DNA of 8,091 nucleotides from an uncultured Verrucomicrobiota bacterium (lineage in GTDB: Bacteria > Verrucomicrobiota > Verrucomicrobiia > Chthoniobacterales > SZAS-18), in contig CALMOL010000497.1 of assembly GCA_937871685.1 (NCBI GenBank), positions 1-8,091 of the forward strand. The letters run 5' to 3'. Within the stretch, counting starts at the first letter, position 1; each line of letters opens with the position of its first letter. The notes beneath the pieces were generated by a model that saw only the letters and a list, made by a program, of their open reading frames with translations, was not told the origin of the DNA and did no database searches. This document shows positions 1 through 5,077 of this stretch, piece by piece. Made by a program: the position numbers and the translations under genes.

Positions 1-2
1 AA

Positions 3-146
3 GGAGAGCCGACGCTGACGCCCGACGGCCGCGCGGTGCTCTACACCGACAACCGCGAGGGGAGCACGCGCCTCGTCCTGCGCGACCTCGCGAGCGGCGA
101 CGAGCGGCTCGTCGTGCCGTCGGCGCTCGACTTCGGCGCGCGTTGG
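3..146 (+). other. PD40/TolB-like beta-propeller repeat in frame with the ALDH
   Basis: Residues encoded here read PTLTPDGRAVLYTDNREG, followed by RLVLRDLASGDERLV and then DFGARW. This is the order of a WD40-like/PD40 repeat (xSPDGxxIxFxSxRxG, then IxxxDLxxGxxxxL), and the final Trp (codon 144-146) sits where the next repeat would begin W-SPDG. Instead the frame continues into the usual ALDH start (EFDPAPE...). Codon use looks coding throughout. It could be a natural propeller-ALDH fusion, the end of a propeller gene joined to the ALDH by deletion, or a chance resemblance over about 45 residues. Confidence 0.5.
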
Positions 147-1565
147 GAGTTCGATCCCGCGCCCGAGACCGTCGATCCCGGCATCCGGCCGGCCTATGAC
201 CTGTTCATCGGCGGGAAATTCATTCCCGCGAAGTCCGGCAAGCGCTTCGAGTCGATTTCCCCGGCCGACGAGACGGTCGTGTCCACGCTCGCCGAGGCCG
301 GCGAGGCCGACGTGGATGCCGCCTACGCCGCCGCAGCATCGGCCTTCGCGCGCTGGTCGAAGCTGACCGGGCGCGACCGGGGCAAGTATCTCTTCCGCAT
401 CGCGCGCCTCCTCCAGGACCGCGCCCGCCAGCTCGCCGTGGCCGAGACCATCGACGGCGGCAAGCCCATCAAGGAATCGCGCGACTTCGACCTGCCGATG
501 GCCGCGGCGCATTTCTTTTACCACGCCGGCTGGGCCGACAAACTCGCCTACGCCGTGCCCGGCCGCGAGCCGCGGCCGCTGGGCGTCGTCGGCCAAGTGA
601 TCCCGTGGAACTTCCCGCTCCTCATGCTCGCGTGGAAGATCGCCCCCGCGCTGGCCTGCGGAAACACCGTGGTCCTCAAGCCGGCCGAGACCACCAGCGT
701 GACGGCGATGCTCTTCGCCGAGGTGTGCCAGGAGGCGGAACTGCCGGCCGGCGTGGTAAACTTCGTCACCGGCTTCGGCGCCACCGGCGCGGCGGTGGTC
801 GCGCACCCCCAGGCCGCCAAGATCGCTTTCACCGGCTCGACCGAGGTGGGCAAGATCATCCAGCGCACCCTCGCCGGCTCGGGCAAACGCCTCACGCTGG
901 AACTCGGCGGCAAGGCCGCAAACATCGTCTTCGACGACGCGCCGATGGACCAAGCGGTCGAGGGCGTGGTCAACGGCATCTTCTTCAACCAAGGCCACGT
1001 CTGCTGCGCCGGCTCTCGATTATTGGTGCAGGAGGACATTGCCGAGGAGTTCAGCGCCCGCCTGCGCCGCCGCCTCGCCGTGCTGCGAGTGGGCCATCCG
1101 CTCGACAAGAACACGGATGTCGGCGCAATCAACTCGCGCGCGCAGCTCGACAAGATCCGCGAGCTGGTGAAGGCCGGCGCGGACGAAGGCGCGCAAGTGT
1201 GGCAGAACCCCCGCTGCCCCTTGCCCGAACGTGGATTCTACTACCAGCCCACGCTCCTCACCGGCGTAACGCAGAGCCACCGCGTGGCGCGCGAGGAAAT
1301 CTTCGGCCCGGTGCTGAGCGTGCTCACCTTCCGCACCGTGGACGAGGCCATCGAGAAGGCCAACAACACGGCTTACGGCCTGAGCGCCGGCGTGTGGACC
1401 GACAAGGGCTCGCGCATCCTCAAGATGGCCGCCGCGCTCAAGGCCGGCGTGGTGTGGGCGAACACCTTCAACAGGTTCGACCCCGCCTCGCCCTTCGGCG
1501 GCTACAAGGAGTCCGGCTTCGGTCGCGAGGGCGGCCGGCAGGGGCTGCTGGATTACCTGGCGTGA
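3..1565 (+). CDS. Aldehyde dehydrogenase, ALDH16 catalytic-half type (5' partial)
   Basis: NAD(P)+-dependent oxidation of an aldehyde to an acid; the substrate cannot be read from the sequence. All ALDH signatures are present: PWNFP with the oxyanion Asn (codon 609-611), VLKPAETT with the cofactor Lys (678-680), FTGSTEVGK, LELGGK with the general-base Glu (900-902), NQGHVCCAGSR with the catalytic Cys (1002-1004), EEIFGPVLS and PFGGYKESGFG. The Glu-to-Cys spacing of 34 residues matches family numbering (268/302). The frame is open to the left edge, giving 520 residues in the window. If translation began at GTG 114 the protein would have 483 residues, a normal ALDH length, with the Cys at 297. 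GTG 36 is another in-frame choice. No Shine-Dalgarno precedes either. GC-rich third positions continue upstream of 114, and that segment resembles a beta-propeller repeat, so the true N-terminus may lie outside the window. The family call is firm; the start is not. Confidence 0.93.
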   Translation, partial: GEPTLTPDGRAVLYTDNREGSTRLVLRDLASGDERLVVPSALDFGARWEFDPAPETVDPGIRPAYDLFIGGKFIPAKSGKRFESISPADETVVSTLAEAGEADVDAAYAAAASAFARWSKLTGRDRGKYLFRIARLLQDRARQLAVAETIDGGKPIKESRDFDLPMAAAHFFYHAGWADKLAYAVPGREPRPLGVVGQVIPWNFPLLMLAWKIAPALACGNTVVLKPAETTSVTAMLFAEVCQEAELPAGVVNFVTGFGATGAAVVAHPQAAKIAFTGSTEVGKIIQRTLAGSGKRLTLELGGKAANIVFDDAPMDQAVEGVVNGIFFNQGHVCCAGSRLLVQEDIAEEFSARLRRRLAVLRVGHPLDKNTDVGAINSRAQLDKIRELVKAGADEGAQVWQNPRCPLPERGFYYQPTLLTGVTQSHRVAREEIFGPVLSVLTFRTVDEAIEKANNTAYGLSAGVWTDKGSRILKMAAALKAGVVWANTFNRFDPASPFGGYKESGFGREGGRQGLLDYLA

Positions 1566-1596
1566 GCGTTGGCGTGCGCCCAGACACCGCGCCGCG

Positions 1597-1616
1597 AGGG
1601 CAACTTTACTTGCCCT
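1597..1616. other. Small inverted repeat between convergent genes
   Basis: A perfect 7-bp inverted repeat, AGGGCAA/TTGCCCT, has a 6-nt loop. It lies between the ALDH stop (1563-1565) and the minus-strand small gene, and the loop contains most of that gene's TAA stop (1606-1608). The tail-to-tail position suggests a shared bidirectional 3' end. Neither strand has a following T-run, so it is not a classical intrinsic terminator. Confidence 0.3.
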
Positions 1617-1875
1617 TGGACTCCCGCTGCTTCTCCGCGTAGCGGTCCAGCCGGTTGGAAAGGATCATGAACGTGGGCGCCCAGAGGCCGACGAAGATGC
1701 CGAAGCGCTCGGCGTGCGCCTTTTCCTCGGGATCGCCCCCGGCCTTGAGGAACCACACCCCGATGGAGCCGAGGATGGAGGCGAAGGCGAGCGCGAAGCA
1801 GGCGTCGCCCAGCTTTTTTACCTGACCGGAGTCGGTGTTCAGGAGTTCGGTGGGATCGAGGGTTTCAGGGGTCAT
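1606..1875 (-). CDS. Small two-helix membrane protein, unknown function
   Basis: An 89-residue protein that I do not recognise as a named family. Residues 1-22 are polar. A hydrophobic segment of about 19 residues follows (around 25-43, ACFALAFASILGSIGVWFL), then a charged loop (GGDPEEKAHAERF), a second hydrophobic segment (around 58-74, FGIFVGLWAPTFMIL) and a basic C-terminal tail. This predicts an inner-membrane hairpin with both ends on the same side. There is no signal peptide or cysteine motif. The ATG at 1873-1875 was chosen because a GAGG lies 3 nt upstream, whereas the longer open frame upstream of it is low-complexity. The gene lies tail to tail with the catalytic ALDH and diverges from the ALDH-like gene, separating the two. 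It could be involved with the dehydrogenases or simply be inserted between them; the sequence does not decide. Confidence 0.7.
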   Translation of the reverse strand: MTPETLDPTELLNTDSGQVKKLGDACFALAFASILGSIGVWFLKAGGDPEEKAHAERFGIFVGLWAPTFMILSNRLDRYAEKQRESKGK

Positions 1876-1891
1876 AGACCTCGTAATCGCT

Positions 1892-1982
1892 GGCCGCGCC
1901 TCGTTCGCGCCGTCGTTCCTCGACGGGGCGCGGCCTGAAGAAGGCCTCGGGGCGCCCGAGGCGCGGCCGCCGCCGGGGCCGC
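1892..1982. repeat. Three consecutive GC-rich hairpins in a divergent spacer
   Basis: The spacer 1876-2059 holds no gene that I can support. It contains three adjacent inverted repeats. The first is 1892-1935: outer GGCCGCGCC/GGCGCGGCC and inner CCGTCG/CGACGG around a TTCCT loop, with a 9-nt bulge; an alternative fold is 1906-1932 with a 2-nt bulge. The second is 1944-1962: GCCTCGGG/CCCGAGGC, perfect 8 bp, loop GCG. The third is 1963-1982: GCGGCC/GGCCGC, loop 8. No T-run follows any of them. They could block transcription in either direction or act in the leader of a divergent transcript. The only AT-richer stretch is about 2016-2050; it has no well-spaced promoter boxes. Confidence 0.5.
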
Positions 1983-2059
1983 ACCATTTGGTCGGACGCG
2001 TGTCTGGCTTCGCCGTTTTGCTTCGACGCCAAGCCTTCCGCGGTGTTAATCCATCCTTC

Positions 2060-2926
2060 ATGACCCGCCTCCCCGTCACCAAAACGCCGAAGGTCTTCGT
2101 CGGCGGCGCCTTTGTCCGGTCCGAGAGCGGGCGCGTCCGGTCCGTCTCGCGCCGCGGCGAGTTCTTCGCGCACGTGCCGGTCTGCTCGCGCAAGGACCTG
2201 CGGAACGCCGTCGAGGCCGCGGCGAAGGCCGGCCCCGGCTGGGCCGCGCGCACCGCCTACAACCGCGGCCAAATCCTCTACCGACTCGGCGAGATGCTCG
2301 AAAGCCGCGCCGACGAAATGGCCGCGCGCCTCGCCGACGCCGGCGCGCGCCCCGCGCAGGCGAGCGCGGAAGTGGCCGCCGCGGTGGATCGGCTGATCCA
2401 TTTCGCTGGCTGGTGCGACAAATTTCAACAAGTGCTCGGCGGAGCGAACCCGGTCAGCGGCCCGTTCTTCAACTTCACCCTTTGCGAGCCGATGGGCGTG
2501 ATCGGCCTCATCGCCGACGATCGCTGCCCGCTGCTCGGCCTCGTCACGCAGCTCGCGCCCATCGTGGCCGCCGGAAACACGGTCGTGGCGCTCGCTTCCG
2601 AGGCCGCCCCCTACCCGGCCGTCCTCCTGGGCGAGATCCTTGCCGTGTCCGACCTCCCGGCCGGGGTGGTGAACCTCCTCACCGGCTCGCGCAAGGAACT
2701 CATCCCCACCTTTGCCACCCACGCCCACCTGCGCGGCCTCGACGCCGTGGCCGACCTCGACGGCCGGCGCACGCTCGGCGCGGGCGCGGCCGACACGGTG
2801 AAGCGAGCCAAGCTTCGCGCGCCGGCCGCGAGGGAGGCGGAGTGGCTCGACGCCCGCCACGACCGCGTGGAGGCCATCAAGGACTTCGTGGAATTCAAGA
2901 CGGTGTGGCACCCCGTCGGCGCTTGA
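2060..2926 (+). CDS. Truncated, non-catalytic ALDH-like protein (ALDH16 C-terminal-half type)
   Basis: A 288-residue ALDH-superfamily protein lacking the catalytic domain. Residues 8-130 match the ALDH N-terminal region (KVFVGGAFVRSESGR, then a RGQILYRLGEMLESRADEMA helix), and 145-210 the start of the cofactor fold (PMGVIGLIADD, LAPIVAAGNTVVALAS, DLPAGVVNLLTGS). The oxyanion motif PWNFP is replaced by DDRCP (153-157) and the cofactor motif VLKPAETT by VALASEAA. There is no catalytic Glu or Cys. The protein ends in FVEFKTVWHPVG, which I recall from naturally short partners of ALDHs; the resemblance is to the inactive C-terminal half of ALDH16. A structural or partner role is therefore likelier than a broken gene. 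The ATG at 2060 fits the family start (RLPVxKTxKxFxGGAF). No Shine-Dalgarno is visible. rfaE2 follows after 4 nt. Confidence 0.82.
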   Translation: MTRLPVTKTPKVFVGGAFVRSESGRVRSVSRRGEFFAHVPVCSRKDLRNAVEAAAKAGPGWAARTAYNRGQILYRLGEMLESRADEMAARLADAGARPAQASAEVAAAVDRLIHFAGWCDKFQQVLGGANPVSGPFFNFTLCEPMGVIGLIADDRCPLLGLVTQLAPIVAAGNTVVALASEAAPYPAVLLGEILAVSDLPAGVVNLLTGSRKELIPTFATHAHLRGLDAVADLDGRRTLGAGAADTVKRAKLRAPAAREAEWLDARHDRVEAIKDFVEFKTVWHPVGA

Positions 2927-2930
2927 CCGC

Positions 2931-3419
2931 ATGCACCTTCTTCCCCACCTCGTCACCGCCGAGCAGCTCAGCGCCACGCGCGATCGCTTCGCGAAGGCCA
3001 AGCTCAAGCTCGTCCTCACGAACGGCTGCTTCGACCTGCTCCACGCCGGCCACGTGCGCTACCTCCGCGCGGCCCGCGCGCTGGGGAATGCCCTCGCCGT
3101 CGCGCTGAACTCGGACGAGTCCGTGCGCGCCCTGAAGGGCCCATCGCGCCCGCTGAATTCCGAGGGGGACCGCGCCGAGGTGCTCTCGGCCTTGGCGTGC
3201 GTGGACTTCGTCACGATCTTTTCCGAGCCGCGCGTCACCGGGCTGATCACCACCGTCCGGCCGATGATCTACGCAAAGGGCGGCGACTACACCGTGGACT
3301 CGCTCGATCCCGGCGAGCGCGCCGCGCTGGAAGCCTGCGGCACCGAGATCCGGATTCTGCCCCTTGTGCCCGGCCGTTCCACGACCAGCCTGATCCAGCG
3401 GATGGCCGGCGGGACTTGA
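2931..3419 (+). CDS. rfaE2: D-glycero-beta-D-manno-heptose 1-phosphate adenylyltransferase (RfaE2 / HldE C-domain)
   Basis: A 162-residue cytidylyltransferase-like nucleotidyltransferase. It is expected to join ATP and heptose-1-phosphate into ADP-heptose for the lipopolysaccharide inner core, in the cytoplasm. The nucleotide-binding motif TNGCFDLLHAGH (30-41) contains the HxGH signature. The family-typical RPLN...RAEVLSALACVDFVTIF (73-97), YAKGGDY (114-120) and GRSTTSLI (148-155) follow in order. The length fits the separate enzyme, since there is no fused HldE kinase domain; a kinase (hldA/rfaE1) must lie elsewhere. The ATG begins 4 nt after the ALDH-like gene, so the two are probably cotranscribed, and purN follows 31 nt later. 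Related enzymes activate other sugar phosphates, so the exact sugar is inferred from family. Confidence 0.9.
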   Translation: MHLLPHLVTAEQLSATRDRFAKAKLKLVLTNGCFDLLHAGHVRYLRAARALGNALAVALNSDESVRALKGPSRPLNSEGDRAEVLSALACVDFVTIFSEPRVTGLITTVRPMIYAKGGDYTVDSLDPGERAALEACGTEIRILPLVPGRSTTSLIQRMAGGT

Positions 3420-3429
3420 CCCCGCGCGG

Positions 3430-3456
3430 CTCCGCGCCCTCCGTGTCCTCGTGGCA
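3430..3456 (+). repeat. Three imperfect 9-nt units over the purN start
   Basis: The sequence reads as three 9-nt units, CTCCGCGCC, CTCCGTGTC and CTCGTGGCA, immediately before and into purN. The third unit supplies the GTG start codon (3451-3453). A short hairpin (3424-3437, GCGCGG/CCGCGC with almost no loop) overlaps the first unit. From memory, similar 9-nt-periodic CTCTGCG-type tracts occur between genes in some Verrucomicrobia. Three units is too few to be certain. Confidence 0.35.
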
Positions 3457-4065
3457 GACCCCGCCTCGCCCCCGCTTCGCCTCGGCATCCTCGGATCGGG
3501 GAAGGGCTCGAACTGCGGCGCGATCATCGAGGCCATCGAGACCGGCCAGCTCAACGCGCGCATCGCCTGCGTGATCTCGGACGTGCCCGACGCCGGCATC
3601 CTCACGCTCGCGCAGAGCCACGGCGTCCCGGCCTTCCACCTGCCGCCGGGCAAGTTCAAGACGAAGCTTCCGCCGGAGATCGAGCAGCGGCTCGCCGACG
3701 CGCTGCTCCACTACGGCGTCGAGCTCGTCGTGCTGGCCGGCTACATGCGGATGGTGAAGGAGCCGCTTCTCCAGTCGTTCCCCAATCGCATCATCAACGT
3801 GCATCCCTCGCTCCTGCCGCAGCATCCGGGATTGCGCGCCTGGGAGCAGTCCATCCGCGCCGGCGACAAAATCACCGGCTGCACCGTCCACTGCGTGGAT
3901 GCCGGCATGGACACCGGCCCGATTCTCGCGCAGCAAACTGTGCCCGTGCGCCCGGACGACACGCCCGAAACGCTTCACGCCCGCATTCAGTCCGCCGAGC
4001 ACGCGCTCCTGCCGATGGTGATCGGCTGGTTCGCCGCGGGCGGGCCGGATGCCCCCCGGCACTGA
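3451..4065 (+). CDS. purN: Phosphoribosylglycinamide formyltransferase (GAR transformylase 1)
   Basis: Transfers the formyl group of 10-formyltetrahydrofolate to glycinamide ribonucleotide in de novo purine synthesis, in the cytoplasm. At 204 residues it is close to the usual 190-215. Visible motifs are the phosphate-binding loop GSGKGSN (15-21), ELVVLAGYMRM (91-101), NVHPSLLP with catalytic Asn116 and His118, and GCTVHCVDAGMDTGPILAQ with catalytic Asp154. These correspond to N106, H108 and D144 of the E. coli enzyme. The GTG at 3451 is the only usable start: no ATG, GTG or TTG lies between the rfaE2 stop and this codon in frame, and none follows before the conserved beta-strand. It lies 31 nt after rfaE2, likely in the same operon, and a candidate terminator follows the stop. 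No other purine gene is in the window. Confidence 0.95.
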   Translation: MADPASPPLRLGILGSGKGSNCGAIIEAIETGQLNARIACVISDVPDAGILTLAQSHGVPAFHLPPGKFKTKLPPEIEQRLADALLHYGVELVVLAGYMRMVKEPLLQSFPNRIINVHPSLLPQHPGLRAWEQSIRAGDKITGCTVHCVDAGMDTGPILAQQTVPVRPDDTPETLHARIQSAEHALLPMVIGWFAAGGPDAPRH

Positions 4066-4066
4066 G

Positions 4067-4091
4067 CCTCGCGCGACGCGGGTTTTTCTTT
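4067..4091 (+). terminator. Candidate intrinsic terminator after purN
   Basis: Starting 2 nt after the purN stop, CC and CGCG (4067-4073, one bulged T) pair with CGCG and GG (4077-4082) across a 3-nt loop. TTTTTCTTT (4083-4091) follows directly. The stem is short but all G-C, and the T-run is conspicuous in this sequence. It ends 14 nt before the next ATG, so it would separate purN from the dioxygenase gene or attenuate read-through into it. Confidence 0.45.
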
Positions 4092-4105
4092 CCCACGCCC
4101 CTCCT

Positions 4106-5074
4106 ATGACCAACTCCCGACCCCCCTCCCTCGACGGAGCGCGCGCCCGGTTTGAGCGCGATGGATTCCTGGCGCTGCGCGGATACTTCACCGCCGAGGA
4201 AGTGGACGCCGTCGCCGCGGCGGGGCAGCGCGCGCTGCGGGAGCGGCCCATGGACTTCGTCGTGGACAGCCTGGAAACCGGCCGCCGCACGCTCTACGGG
4301 CTGGTGGACCGCCCGGACTCGCGGCTCTTCAAGTTCAACGACTTCTACCTCACGCTCCCGGAGATCCGCGGGCTCGCGCTGGAGGCGGGGCTCTCGGAAC
4401 TCCTCCGCGAGCTGCTCGGCGAGCACGCCCCGGTGCTCTGCAACTCCCTCAACTTCGAGAAGGGCAGCGGCCAGCCGATGCACATCGACTCGCTGTTCAT
4501 GACCCCGCAGACCCCGCGACATCTCGCCGCCACCTGGACGGCCTTCGAGGATGTGGCCCCGGCCGCCGGCCCGCTCGAATACTATCCCGGCAGCCACCGG
4601 ATCGAGCTCTACCGCTTCGCCGACGGCACCCGGCACGCGAGCGCCGCGGAGCTGCCCGCATGGCACGCCTACATCGAGGGCGAGATCGCGCGGCTCGGCC
4701 TCCAAAAGGAAACCTTCCTGGCGCGCAAGGGGGACGTGTTCATCTGGCACTCCGACCTCGTCCATGGCGGCGCGCCGATCCAAGATCCGGCATCTACGCG
4801 GCTTTCGCTGGTCTGCCACTACTACACGGAGAGCGACTGCCGCCGGATGCCCGACTGGGAGCTGCGGCCGCTGCACGCCGGTTTCTGGCTTGATCGGCTG
4901 CCGCAGCCCATCCCGGGGGTCGAGCCCGACGCGTTTTCTGCGGAGCGACCGTTCCCCGAAGCCGCCTATCTGCGGCGGCACGCCGACGTGCGCTCGGCCG
5001 TGGAGGCCGGGGGCATCTCCTCCGGCTTCGTGCATTACCGCGCGCACGGGTTCGCCGAGGGCCGAGGAATTTGA
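4106..5074 (+). CDS. Phytanoyl-CoA dioxygenase (PhyH) family Fe(II)/2-oxoglutarate oxygenase
   Basis: A 322-residue non-heme iron oxygenase of the PhyH family, expected to hydroxylate a small molecule or a lipid, sugar or peptide intermediate using O2 and 2-oxoglutarate. The N-terminal FERDGFLALRGYFTAEEVD (16-34) is typical. The iron ligands are His126 and Asp128 (PMHIDSLF) and a distal His, most likely His220 in WHSDLVHGG. Arg232 (STRLSL) should bind 2-oxoglutarate. PLEYYPGSHR (156-165) is also a family signature. An extra tail (286-321), with AYLRRHADVRSAVEAG then SGFVHYRAHGFAEGR, resembles the short YLxxNPDVxxAV...HYxxxGxxEGR module attached to various surface-polysaccharide and secreted proteins. 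ATG 4106 was preferred over an in-frame ATG at 4049 inside purN because homology begins after 4106. It converges on cysNC with a 3-nt gap. The substrate is unknown. Confidence 0.88.
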   Translation: MTNSRPPSLDGARARFERDGFLALRGYFTAEEVDAVAAAGQRALRERPMDFVVDSLETGRRTLYGLVDRPDSRLFKFNDFYLTLPEIRGLALEAGLSELLRELLGEHAPVLCNSLNFEKGSGQPMHIDSLFMTPQTPRHLAATWTAFEDVAPAAGPLEYYPGSHRIELYRFADGTRHASAAELPAWHAYIEGEIARLGLQKETFLARKGDVFIWHSDLVHGGAPIQDPASTRLSLVCHYYTESDCRRMPDWELRPLHAGFWLDRLPQPIPGVEPDAFSAERPFPEAAYLRRHADVRSAVEAGGISSGFVHYRAHGFAEGRGI

Positions 5075-5077
5075 CGG

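Noticed and set aside
605..1642. Plus-strand 345-codon frame inside the ALDH gene
   Set aside because: A frame-shifted reading of the ALDH, very rich in Arg and Gly, with no recognisable motif.
2060..2926. ALDH-like gene as a truncated pseudogene
   Set aside because: The frame is intact, it has a family-typical start and a characteristic C-terminal ending, and it is embedded in an operon. This fits a naturally short protein better.
1865..3019. Long minus-strand open frame (384 codons) opposite the ALDH-like gene and rfaE2
   Set aside because: A product of GC-rich codons on the opposite strand. Its translation is low-complexity and matches no family, while the plus strand encodes clear conserved proteins.
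3247..5047. Two overlapping long minus-strand frames (347 and 391 codons) opposite purN and phyH
   Set aside because: Arg/Gly/Ala-rich shadows of well-supported plus-strand genes with intact catalytic motifs.
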